A stretch of 16,968 bases of DNA. It comes from Thermoplasmata archaeon (GTDB lineage: Archaea > Thermoplasmatota > Thermoplasmata > UBA184). The translations under genes were made by a program, and so were the position numbers. The DNA is taken from NCBI GenBank assembly GCA_030042855.1, contig JASHYU010000097.1, forward strand, positions 1-16,968, read 5' to 3'. The notes under the pieces are model-generated. The model saw nothing but the letters and a program-made list of their open reading frames with translations, was not told where the DNA came from and ran no database searches. Positions 7,647-14,277 of this stretch are shown in pieces (position 1 is the stretch's first letter; the number at the start of each line of letters is the position of its first letter).

Positions 7647-8058
7647 CAGCGACCCGGCGTCGACGGGTGCGAGCGATCCCCGCGCGGCGCGCTACTCGAC
7701 CGGCGGATCGCGAACAGCGGTCGGTCGGAGATCACGCCACCACAGCCCCTCCGAAACCGGCCGGTGGCTACAAGAGCGCCGTCTCCCGAATCTTGGGGGG
7801 GTACGGTCGACTATGGAATGTGCGAGAGGGTTCCGACCCCGCGATGCGGGGCCCGGAGAGACCGGGGGAGCAGTCGAAGGTCGACGGTTGCCGCTGGGCG
7901 CGCGGGAGATCCCGGGCGGGGCCGGACGTCCTCCACTCCGATCCACACCGGAGCAACGGTCCGGTCCCCCACCCCGTCGCCCGTACTGCCGGTCGATCCG
8001 GGTCCTCGGCGCGCCAGCGAAGGATCGCTCGACGTGCGTGCGACGCGGTGGTGAGGTC
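7647..8058. other. Long intergenic region between divergent genes; no gene recognised
   Basis: About 410 bases separate the start of the PBP gene (minus) from the promoter of the SDR gene (plus). Open frames exist on both strands but give Arg/Pro/Ser/Gly-rich translations without recognisable domains, as expected by chance in GC-rich DNA. No TATA-like element sits at the leaderless distance upstream of ATG 7646, so the PBP gene may have a longer 5' leader in this interval. Confidence 0.5.
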
Positions 8059-8066
8059 CTTTATCC
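8059..8066 (+). promoter_or_regulatory. TATA-like box of the SDR gene
   Basis: CTTTATCC, centred about 30 nt upstream of ATG 8092, in otherwise GC-rich sequence. Spacing suggests a leaderless or nearly leaderless transcript. The core resembles the CTTATCC box ahead of the marR gene at 12839. Confidence 0.5.
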
Positions 8067-8091
8067 TTCCGGGGAGCCAGGTCCCACGCGC

Positions 8092-8874
8092 ATGTCCGCT
8101 GACTCCGAGACGTCTCCGAAGGTCGTGTTCATCACCGGTGCCAGCGCGGGTTTCGGCGCAGCCATCGCACGACGCTTCGCTCGGAGGGGGGCGCGCATCG
8201 TCGCCCTCGCCCGCCGAGCCGAACGCCTCGCCGCGCTGGCCGACGAACTCGGCCGGTCCCGGGTGTTCCCGCTCCCGGTCGACATCACGGACCGATCCGC
8301 GCTCGAGCGGGCGTTCGCCCAGTTGCCCTCCGAGTTCTCCGAGATCGATGTGCTCGTGAACAACGCGGGGCTCGCCCTCGGGCTCGACCCGGCACCGCGC
8401 GCCGACCTCGACGACTGGGCGCGCATGGTGGATACGAATTGCAAGGGTCTCGTCTACGCGACCCGCCTCGTGCTACCGGGCATGGTCGCTCGCGGACGGG
8501 GGCACGTGATCAACCTTGGGTCGACCGCGGCGACCTACCCGTACGCGGGCGGCAACGTCTATGGCGCTACGAAGGCGTTCGTCCGGCAGTTCAGCCGAAA
8601 CCTCCGGAGCGATCTCCACGGGACCCGGATCCGCGTCACGTGCGTGGAGCCGGGACTGGTCGGTGGGACCGAGTTCTCGGAGGTTCGCTTCCACGGCGAC
8701 CGGACGCGGGCCGCCGAGGTCTACGCCGGTACGCACCCCCTGACGCCGGACGACATCGCCGAAGTGGTGGAGTGGGCGGCCGTCCTGCCCGAACGGGTCA
8801 ACGTGAACTCGATCGAGCTGATGCCGACGGACCAGAGCTACGCAGGTCTCCAGATCGTTCGAACGAAGAAGTGA
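8092..8874 (+). CDS. ydfG: NADP-dependent short-chain dehydrogenase, YdfG type
   Basis: 260 residues from ATG 8092; the open frame continues upstream to 7540 but without conserved content, and a TATA-like box fits this ATG. Classical SDR elements are all present: cofactor motif TGASAGFG (15-22), NNAG (90-93), catalytic Ser144 and the Tyr157-xxx-Lys161 pair in VYGATK. The segment TYPYAGGNVYGATKAFVRQF and the following EPGLVGGTEFSEVRFHGD, plus the end MPTDQSYAGLQI, match E. coli YdfG almost word for word as I recall it. YdfG is an NADP+-dependent 3-hydroxy acid (L-allo-threonine, serine, 3-hydroxypropionate) dehydrogenase. A cytosolic role in hydroxy-acid or malonic-semialdehyde reduction is inferred. 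Likeness to bacterial YdfG suggests past transfer. The gene stands alone. Confidence 0.93.
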   Translation: MSADSETSPKVVFITGASAGFGAAIARRFARRGARIVALARRAERLAALADELGRSRVFPLPVDITDRSALERAFAQLPSEFSEIDVLVNNAGLALGLDPAPRADLDDWARMVDTNCKGLVYATRLVLPGMVARGRGHVINLGSTAATYPYAGGNVYGATKAFVRQFSRNLRSDLHGTRIRVTCVEPGLVGGTEFSEVRFHGDRTRAAEVYAGTHPLTPDDIAEVVEWAAVLPERVNVNSIELMPTDQSYAGLQIVRTKK

Positions 8875-9018
8875 ATCGTCCGGGGCGGTCGCGTCCGACG
8901 TCCTGCGGCCGAGTCGGACGGCCTCCGCGGGGGAGCGCCGATAGCCCGAGTCGGGTCCCCGAGCTCGACCGAGCGCGCCGCGTCGCGAGGCGCGGTGAAA
9001 TGTTCTGCACTATTTGTA

Positions 9019-9041
9019 GTTACCAAAACAGTAACATTAAG
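9019..9041 (+). promoter_or_regulatory. abiE promoter: inverted repeat next to TATA-like box
   Basis: GTTAC (9019-9023) and GTAAC (9031-9035) form an inverted repeat with a 7-base spacer, directly followed by the TATA-like ATTAA (9036-9040), whose centre is 28 nt upstream of ATG 9066. The whole stretch 9001-9060 is strikingly AT-rich relative to its surroundings. AbiEi-type antitoxins are known to repress their own operon by binding inverted repeats in the promoter. Placement here, where it would block TBP/TFB binding, fits that model; the arms are short, so confidence is moderate. Confidence 0.5.
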
Positions 9042-9065
9042 ACGTAGACAACACATCTGGATCCG

Positions 9066-9893
9066 ATGAAGTGGCGCTCCCTATCCCGAACCGAAGCGAG
9101 GGTCGTGCTCTCGCTCGAAGCCGAGGGGCTGGGGGAGCTTTCCCTCGAAGGCATCCGTGCTCGGGCCCGCATCTCGCCGGGGTTCGCCCGGAAGGTCGCG
9201 GTCGACCTCACGCGAAAGGGCTGGCTGCGTCGCGTAGGACGAGGCCGGTACGTCCTGAGCCCGGGCCGGCACGGGCCGGAAGCCGTCCCCGACACCGACC
9301 CGTTCCCTGTCGGGAGCCGGCTCGTCGCCCCCTACTACTTCGGGTTCGCCACGGCGGCCGAACTCTGGGGGTTCCTGCCGCAAGCGAGCCGGGTGTACTA
9401 CGTCGTGACCCCCCGACCGGGTCGGCCCCGCTGGCCCTTCGCTCCGGCCTTCCGGAGGGTCGCCGTCGCCCCGCGGCGCTTCTTTGGGCGGCAACGATTG
9501 ACCCGGCGGAACGAGTCGATCGTGGTCAGCGACCCCGAGCGGACGGTGATCGACTGCCTCGACCGGCCCGAGTACTCCGGAGGGCTCGCGGGCGTCGTGC
9601 AGGTGCTCGAGAGCGCCGGGCGGCGGCTCGACTGGTCGCGGCTGACCCGACACGTGGAGCGACTCGGCCAGCGGAGCCTGGCACTCCGGCTCGGGTTCCT
9701 CCTGGATTCGCTGGGTGCGTCGGTTCGACCGCCGCGAGGCTGGCTCGACGAGGTCCGGCCGCGGGCGGAGGACCCGTACGTTCCTCTCGGACCGGCCCAC
9801 GAGTTCGGCCGTCGGGGGGTCCATGACCGGCGGTGGCACGTGATCCGGAACGTGCCGGAGACGCTCCTGCGGGCGGAGGTGGATCTTCGGTGA
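9066..9893 (+). CDS. AbiEi-family type IV antitoxin / transcriptional regulator
   Basis: 275 residues from ATG 9066. The first ~70 residues form a winged helix-turn-helix (SRTEARVVLSLEAEG ... ISPGFARKVAVDLTRKGWL, wing RRVGRGRYVLSPG). The remainder has the look of AbiEi proteins: YYFGFATAAELWGFLPQ, a YYVVTP strand, and an IVVSDPERTVIDCLDRPEYSG segment that matches the 'ERTLLDALDRPEYAGG' motif of that family. Its stop codon overlaps the GTG of the downstream nucleotidyltransferase (GTGA), the usual coupling of AbiE pairs. Expected roles: neutralise the AbiEii toxin and, through the winged helix, repress the operon. Family membership is judged from motifs and gene order. Confidence 0.87.
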   Translation: MKWRSLSRTEARVVLSLEAEGLGELSLEGIRARARISPGFARKVAVDLTRKGWLRRVGRGRYVLSPGRHGPEAVPDTDPFPVGSRLVAPYYFGFATAAELWGFLPQASRVYYVVTPRPGRPRWPFAPAFRRVAVAPRRFFGRQRLTRRNESIVVSDPERTVIDCLDRPEYSGGLAGVVQVLESAGRRLDWSRLTRHVERLGQRSLALRLGFLLDSLGASVRPPRGWLDEVRPRAEDPYVPLGPAHEFGRRGVHDRRWHVIRNVPETLLRAEVDLR

Positions 9894-10759
9894 TCCCGCG
9901 CGCGGCGGCGAACCGATTCGCGGACCGGATGGGCGTCGATCTCCACATCGCCCAGCAGGAGGTCGTGCTCGTCTACGCCCTCGACGCGCTCCGGGCGGGC
10001 GGGGTCCTCGATGCCCTGGTCTTCAAGGGAGGGACCTACGTCCGGCTGATGGTCACCGGGGACGTCGGCCGGTTGAGCGAGGACCTCGACTTCACCAACG
10101 CGGGCCTCCCGGAGGACCCGGAGGAGATCCTCCGAACGTGCTTCGCGCCGGACCACTTCGGTGTGCAGTTCTCCGTGATCGAACCGTACCGCACGGCCCG
10201 GAAGAACTGGGCGTGCCGGGTCGGGTACCGGCACGCGTGGGACGCCGGGGAGTTCCGCCTCGAGATCAGCTACCGGGAAGCGCTGTTCCTGCCACCGCGT
10301 CGGTGGACCCCCCAGCCCCAGCCGTACTTCGCGGCGCTGCCGTTCGCTCCCCCCGAGATCCCGTGCCTCCGAGTCGAGGAGTCGCTGGCGGAAAAACTGC
10401 GGGCGATCCAGCAGCGGGCGACCGAGCGCGACCTCTACGACGCGGTCCGGTACGGCCGGAAAGGATTCCGCTCCGATCTGGTCCGCCTGCTCGCGGTCGG
10501 AAAGCTCTGGAACGACCGGGAGGCCTTCGACCCCGAGAGGATCCTCCGGACCCTGGCCGAGGGCCGTCGCGAGTGGCCGGACCTGGAGCGACTGATCGGG
10601 CGGTCCCGCCGGCGGGACTGGAACCGGGACACGGCCGAAGCGGCACGCCGGTTCGGCTTCCTCCGCGACCTGACCCCGTTCGAGCAGGAGCTCATCGCCG
10701 ATGCGCGCCGGCACGCATTGCGCGACGAGTTCGCCCGGCGCTTGGAACGGTACGTCTGA
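9890..10759 (+). CDS. AbiEii-family nucleotidyltransferase toxin
   Basis: 289 residues with start GTG 9890, chosen because it overlaps the antitoxin stop by three bases; a frame open back to 9833 lies wholly inside the antitoxin gene. The AbiEii/AbiGii toxin motifs are all visible: LVFKGGTYVRL (Lys46-Gly-Gly), RLSEDLDF (Arg61, Ser63, Asp65, Asp67; polymerase-beta-type metal ligands), and VEESLAEKLRAI...RATERDLYD (Glu168-Lys169, Arg180-Asp181). Such enzymes transfer nucleotides, in some relatives to tRNA acceptor ends, and block growth unless held by AbiEi; they can act in phage abortive infection. No motif is missing, so the toxin appears intact. The target in this organism is unknown. Confidence 0.92.
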   Translation: MIPRAAANRFADRMGVDLHIAQQEVVLVYALDALRAGGVLDALVFKGGTYVRLMVTGDVGRLSEDLDFTNAGLPEDPEEILRTCFAPDHFGVQFSVIEPYRTARKNWACRVGYRHAWDAGEFRLEISYREALFLPPRRWTPQPQPYFAALPFAPPEIPCLRVEESLAEKLRAIQQRATERDLYDAVRYGRKGFRSDLVRLLAVGKLWNDREAFDPERILRTLAEGRREWPDLERLIGRSRRRDWNRDTAEAARRFGFLRDLTPFEQELIADARRHALRDEFARRLERYV

Positions 10760-10828
10760 GCGGACGGGCGCCGGCGGTCGGTCAGTCGAGGCGAGCGCCG
10801 GAGCTTTCCTCTGTCCGGCGCCCGGCCG

Positions 10829-11635
10829 TCACGGCGACCCCGGCGGACGCTGGTGCGCGAGAAGGATCTCCCGGGCGTTGTTGATCCGCTGGAGCTGGCG
10901 CGTGGCCTCCTTCGGGTTCGGGTTCCGATCCGGGTGGAGCGTCCGGACCCAGGACTTGTAGGCCGCGTCGATCACTTCGGGGGGATCGCCGGCGTCCACG
11001 CCGAGCAGGGCGGCCGCGTCGAGGACGGCTCGGGGAGGACGCGACGGCCCCACCCGCCGGCTCGACTCGGCGGCGTCGCGCTGGGCCCGATCCCGGGCCT
11101 GCTGCGCGCGCAGCTCCTCCTCCCGGACCCGACGGGCCTGTTCCTCCGCCTCGAGCCGGAGCCGTGCCCACTCCTCGGCCTGGCGGGCCTGGCGACGCCG
11201 CACGAGGCCCACCCCGAGCGACGCCCAGAGGCATCCGGTGATCACTCCGTAGCCCCAGAGCGGCTCGAGGGCCGTCCAGGGCCCAATCGTGCAGACCACG
11301 CCGGCGAAGAACGCCCACGCGATGACCCCGGGTCCGGCGCGCCGAGGGCTCGCGATGGCCCAGGGCACGAAGAGGCCGAACCCCGTGAGTCCGAGGAGGA
11401 GCGCGATCAGGAGGAGGTTCAGCGAGAGGGCGCCGGAGGCTTCGACGGCGTACCCGAAGAGCGGAGAACCCGCCCGGAGCGTCGTGCAGCCGGCGAGATC
11501 GCCCGGTAACGGGCAGTTCGATAGCGTCGCGTTTCCGTACGGCGCGTAGGCCACGGAGAGCACGGCGATCGCCGGGAGGACGACCGCGACGATCGTCCAC
11601 CCGCGCGATCGGAGAAGATCTCGAGCGGGCGACAC
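10829..11635 (-). CDS. Membrane-anchored J-domain (DnaJ-like) protein
   Basis: 268 residues. Start GTG 11635 is chosen over an upstream GTG (11671) because a perfect AGGAGG lies 7 bases before it. Four hydrophobic segments occupy roughly residues 12-30, 69-92, 103-120 and 128-145, with an extracytoplasmic loop holding Cys41 and Cys50. A charged, Arg/Glu/Gln-rich coiled-coil linker runs from 148 to 192. Residues 205-260 form a J-domain: LLGVDAGDPPEVIDAAYKSW, then the essential HPD (234-236) in LHPDRNPNPKEA, then QRINNAREILL. The J-domain should face the cytoplasm and recruit DnaK/Hsp70 to the membrane; no DnaK gene is in the window. It has no Gly/Phe or zinc-finger region, so it is not a canonical DnaJ. 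Transcribed away from the thioredoxin-fold gene. Confidence 0.87.
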   Translation of the reverse strand: MSPARDLLRSRGWTIVAVVLPAIAVLSVAYAPYGNATLSNCPLPGDLAGCTTLRAGSPLFGYAVEASGALSLNLLLIALLLGLTGFGLFVPWAIASPRRAGPGVIAWAFFAGVVCTIGPWTALEPLWGYGVITGCLWASLGVGLVRRRQARQAEEWARLRLEAEEQARRVREEELRAQQARDRAQRDAAESSRRVGPSRPPRAVLDAAALLGVDAGDPPEVIDAAYKSWVRTLHPDRNPNPKEATRQLQRINNAREILLAHQRPPGSP

Positions 11636-11648
11636 CTGGTGGCCTCCT
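11636..11648 (-). promoter_or_regulatory. Strong Shine-Dalgarno of the J-domain gene
   Basis: On the minus strand, AGGAGG (complement of 11643-11648) followed by a 7-base spacer and GTG at 11635. It decides the start of this gene and contrasts with the leaderless-looking neighbours. A TATA-like CATACC (complement of about 11683-11688) some 50 nt upstream of the GTG would leave a short 5' leader containing this site. Confidence 0.65.
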
Positions 11649-11798
11649 ACCGGAACGACCCCCCAACCCACAGCGAGGTATGGAATGTTCCCGACGGGTC
11701 ACCCCCCCGTGCGTTCCCGACGCGCTCCGTCGTCGGTTCGGGCCCCTCGCTGCGAGCGAACGGAGACCTCGGCACCGGCCCTCGGCCGAGTGTCGCGG

Positions 11799-11806
11799 TA
11801 AATATC
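11799..11806 (+). promoter_or_regulatory. TATA-like box deciding the start of the thioredoxin-fold gene
   Basis: TAAATATC, an isolated AT island centred 25 nt before ATG 11827. Another in-frame ATG at 11815 is only 13 nt away from the box and would be excluded from a transcript started from it, so 11827 is favoured. Confidence 0.55.
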
Positions 11807-11826
11807 GGCCGGCGATGACCCGAGCG

Positions 11827-12192
11827 ATGTCCCGCGTCGACCCCCGAGCCAAACCGGCACGATTGACGATCGTGCTCGCCCAGTGGTGCCCTCACTGCGT
11901 GCCGTTGTCGGTGAAGAACGGGAAGCGTCTCGCCCGGGAGCTCGGCCTTCCGCTCCGAATCCTGGACATCGATCGCAAGAGCCAGATCCGGGAGGCCGAC
12001 CGGATGGTCCGCGAGCACGGGGACGACGCGCCGGACTACCTCATCCCCCAGGTGTTCCTCGAGTGTTCGGACGGTTCGGTCCAGCACCTCTTGACCGGCT
12101 TCTCCGAGCAGGTGCCGCGCACCGCCCGGGCCTGGCGCGACCTCTTCGCCAGCGACTGGCTGACGATGGTTCGGTCGGAGGCGCGGTCCTGA
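11827..12192 (+). CDS. Thioredoxin/glutaredoxin-fold protein with CPHC motif
   Basis: 121 residues from ATG 11827 (see the TATA box; 11815 is the alternative). After a short basic lead the first strand LTIVLAQWCPHC carries the redox motif Cys21-Pro-His-Cys24, the spacing and residues of DsbA- or glutaredoxin-like active sites. The pattern continues with a helix, a second strand (LPLRILDID), and YLIPQVFLEC, where Pro74 is the expected cis-proline facing the active site. A third cysteine, Cys80, follows it. No signal peptide is seen, so it should be cytosolic thiol-disulfide exchange. It is followed 20 bases later by a Cys-rich gene on the same strand and is divergent from the J-domain gene. 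Partner and reductant cannot be told. Confidence 0.85.
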   Translation: MSRVDPRAKPARLTIVLAQWCPHCVPLSVKNGKRLARELGLPLRILDIDRKSQIREADRMVREHGDDAPDYLIPQVFLECSDGSVQHLLTGFSEQVPRTARAWRDLFASDWLTMVRSEARS

Positions 12193-12212
12193 CGCGCGCT
12201 CCCCGCTGGCCC

Positions 12213-12710
12213 GTGGCCCTGCGGGCCGCCCTGAGGTCTCCCGGCGGGAAGTGCTACCGTCACTGCGCTCAGCCGATTCGCGTGCGCCGCGTCCGTAGCT
12301 CGCTGCCCGGCCAGTGGGAGATCCGGGCCTGCCCCGCGGGCGTGGTGTCGGTCACCTCCTACGCAGAGTGGACCCGACGCGATCCCACCGCCGCGGCCCG
12401 ACGGACGCTCGCGCGCTGGGTCCGGCCGCGTACGTTGCTTCGCTCGTGGGACCTCCGGACCGCCTCCCGGCACGGGCCCGAGCTCGGACGCGCGGCGGAG
12501 CGAGCGATGGAACGGGCGACGCCGAGGAAGCCCGTGCACGTCGTCTACTGGAGGGTCTATCCGTTCCGTGCCCGCGACGGCTCGGAGCGCCGGCTCTTCG
12601 TGTGCTTTCGCCATGCTCGCACCGGACCGGTGTTCTTCGCCGCATCGCCGACGGACCCGGCGTGGCGGTGCCCGGAATGCCAGCGGCGTCGACCGCGCGC
12701 CCGATCGTAA
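12213..12710 (+). CDS. Cysteine-rich protein of unknown function
   Basis: I do not recognise this protein. From GTG 12213 it has 165 residues; a CTG at 12189, overlapping the thioredoxin-fold stop, is a less likely start. G/C preference at third positions supports coding. It has an N-terminal KCYRHC (Cys14, Cys18), a lone Cys40, a basic helical middle with several Trp, a strand-like segment HVVYWRVYPF ... RRLFVCFRH (Cys131), and a C-terminal WRCPECQRRRP (Cys153, Cys156) like half a zinc ribbon. Four or more of these cysteines could bind a metal. Being the likely second gene of a thioredoxin-fold transcription unit, it may be a thiol partner, which is inference. The basic tail could also suggest nucleic-acid binding. 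Confidence 0.65.
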   Translation: MALRAALRSPGGKCYRHCAQPIRVRRVRSSLPGQWEIRACPAGVVSVTSYAEWTRRDPTAAARRTLARWVRPRTLLRSWDLRTASRHGPELGRAAERAMERATPRKPVHVVYWRVYPFRARDGSERRLFVCFRHARTGPVFFAASPTDPAWRCPECQRRRPRARS

Positions 12711-12838
12711 GACCGCGAGGTGCGGCTCTCGGGTCGCCGACCGCCCCGCTCAGAATCGGAGAAGGGAGCCCGCCGCTCCCGGCCGGCTGGTTGATGGCCG
12801 GTGGGACCGAGCGCGAGCGAGGTTCGCGACATGAAAGG

Positions 12839-12870
12839 CTTATCCGTTCAATTGATGTGTATACATCAAT
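12839..12870 (+). promoter_or_regulatory. marR promoter and palindromic operator
   Basis: CTTATCC (12839-12845) is a TATA-like box, preceded by purine-rich GAAAGG as expected of a BRE, centred 27 nt from ATG 12869. Between box and start lies the inverted repeat ATTGATGT-GTAT-ACATCAAT (12851-12870), perfect 8-base arms with a 4-base spacer, whose last two bases are the first two of the start codon. Size and symmetry suit a dimeric winged-helix MarR protein, so autorepression by blocking transcription initiation is the natural inference. Confidence 0.75.
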
Positions 12871-13324
12871 GGGTTCGGAGACGGTCCCTCGACCGTGCGC
12901 GTGCACCAGCGTGCGGCGTGTGGCCCGAGTTCTGGCGCGCGCCTACGATGCTGCGCTCTCCGAGACCGGGCTCAACATCACCCAACTGGCCGTGCTGCGG
13001 ACCGTTCTCCGCCACCCGAACGAGCCCTTGTCTCATGTATCGGAGGATCTCGCGATGGACCGGACCTCGCTCTACCGGGCCCTCGATCTCCTGCGCCGGC
13101 GCCATTGGGTCACCCTGGACCGGGGGGTCGACGGGAGGTCCCGGAGAGCTTCGATCACCGCGGCCGGGCTCCGGACGTTGGAGAAGGCGGACCCGGCCTG
13201 GGCCGCCGCTCAAACCCGGATCGTCGAGCGGTTCGGTGTGGTGGAGTGGAAGACCTTCGTCGGAGAGCTACAGCGCCTCGCCGAATGCGCCCGCATCGAC
13301 GCCGTCGGTCCCTCCGCTCCGTGA
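12869..13324 (+). CDS. MarR-family transcriptional regulator
   Basis: 151 residues from ATG 12869. The N-terminus CACTSVRRVARVLARAYDAAL is typical of a MarR subgroup with conserved cysteines (Cys10, Cys12) before the dimerisation helix. ITQLAVLRTVLRHP is helix 2. SHVSEDLAMDRTSLYRALDLLRRRHWV (55-81) holds the HTH, with recognition helix around RTSLYRALDLL. LDRGVDGRSRRASIT is the wing, and the C-terminal helix (AWAAAQTRIVERFG) completes the dimer interface. The paired cysteines may sense oxidants or electrophiles, but that is inference. An operator-like palindrome overlaps its start. The HTH_10 gene begins 8 bases after its stop, so both are probably one operon and one may modulate the other. 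Confidence 0.92.
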   Translation: MGSETVPRPCACTSVRRVARVLARAYDAALSETGLNITQLAVLRTVLRHPNEPLSHVSEDLAMDRTSLYRALDLLRRRHWVTLDRGVDGRSRRASITAAGLRTLEKADPAWAAAQTRIVERFGVVEWKTFVGELQRLAECARIDAVGPSAP

Positions 13325-13332
13325 GCCGGTTC

Positions 13333-14097
13333 ATGATGCCTGCGACCCGATCCTCACGGCGACATCCTCGGCCCGACAACGCGGGGCGGGGGGCTGCCGG
13401 ATCGCTCCGGCGGGCGGTCGCCACGAGGCGAGTCGTCCTCGAGCTGCCGAGGCAAGACCCCGAAGGTCTCGACGGTCCCACCAGCCTTGGAGTCATCGAG
13501 TCATTTCGCGTGATCCATTTGTTCCGATTCGATACGAAGGCCTACTCCGGGATCTGTCGGGTGAAGTTTCGGGACCCGGCCGTACGCCCCACCCAGATGG
13601 TGGGCTACGTCGGGATCTCGAAGGTCGGACACCTCGCGCAGCTCGCGGATGGAGCCTTCTTGGCCAGCATCGAAGGTCGGCCGACCGCGGATTGGACCCG
13701 GCTCGCCGCGCTGACGGACGGAGCCATGTATCCCGCCCTCGAGCTGACGTCGGAGAGCTGGCGTATCACGGTCGTGGGCTCCGGTGAGCAGATCAAGGGA
13801 TTCTTGGCGAATCTGCGCGAGCTCAAGATGCGCTACAAAGTACTGTCCGTCGAGGACGGGGGCTTGGAGGGACCGGCTCCCGGATCCGCCGTCGCGATTC
13901 TGACTCCCAAGCAGCGAGAGGCCCTGGTCGTGGCGTACCAGTGCGGGTACTACGATATTCCCAAGCGCGCCGAGTCGGCGGACGTGGCGAAAGCGCTCGC
14001 GCTCGGGAAATCCACCACGCTCGAGCACCTACGGAAGGCGGAGAAGCGCCTGCTCGACAGCTACATGCACCCCGGCGGCGAATCGGGCAGCGCGTGA
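13333..14097 (+). CDS. HTH_10 (bacterioopsin-activator-type) transcriptional regulator
   Basis: 254 residues from ATG 13333 (ATG 13336 is equally possible). Homologous-looking sequence begins at about residue 33 (RVVLELPRQDP), so the first 30 or so Arg-rich residues are either an extension or the start is an unusual codon near 13430. Residues 35-175 form an alpha/beta sensor-like domain common in this archaeal family. Residues 189-245 are the HTH: ILTPKQREALVVAYQCGYYD, IPKRAESADVAKALALGKST, then TLEHLRKAEKRLLDSY, the hallmark GYYD/P pattern of HTH_10. The family is essentially archaeal and supports the taxonomic reading of the window. It follows marR by 8 bases. Targets and ligand are unknown. 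Confidence 0.9.
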   Translation: MMPATRSSRRHPRPDNAGRGAAGSLRRAVATRRVVLELPRQDPEGLDGPTSLGVIESFRVIHLFRFDTKAYSGICRVKFRDPAVRPTQMVGYVGISKVGHLAQLADGAFLASIEGRPTADWTRLAALTDGAMYPALELTSESWRITVVGSGEQIKGFLANLRELKMRYKVLSVEDGGLEGPAPGSAVAILTPKQREALVVAYQCGYYDIPKRAESADVAKALALGKSTTLEHLRKAEKRLLDSYMHPGGESGSA

Positions 14098-14277
14098 ACG
14101 GGTGTCCTCGAGGCGAGCCGGGCGTCGGGGTCGGCAACCCGCGCGGCCGCTCGGCGGGCCGGGAGGACCGTCAGGTTCGCTCACGCCGGCGGGGGCGGGC
14201 CCGGGGTCTTCCGGAGAACGGCCTCCGTCGCACCCGTTCGTCACCGGAGGATGTGCCGTCGCCCCCCGGAGGCGTTC

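Noticed and set aside
9398..10714. 438-codon minus-strand ORF opposite the AbiE pair
   Set aside because: Antisense shadow of two genes with clear family motifs; translation is low-complexity Arg/Pro/Gly-rich.
10782..11852. 356-codon minus-strand ORF overlapping the J-domain gene in another frame
   Set aside because: Same strand, different frame from the J-domain protein; composition (Arg, Gly, Pro) without domains marks it as a shadow.
14098..14277. Possible terminator between the convergent HTH_10 and PhzF-family genes
   Set aside because: GC-rich inverted segments occur, but there is no T-run on either strand and no convincing stem.
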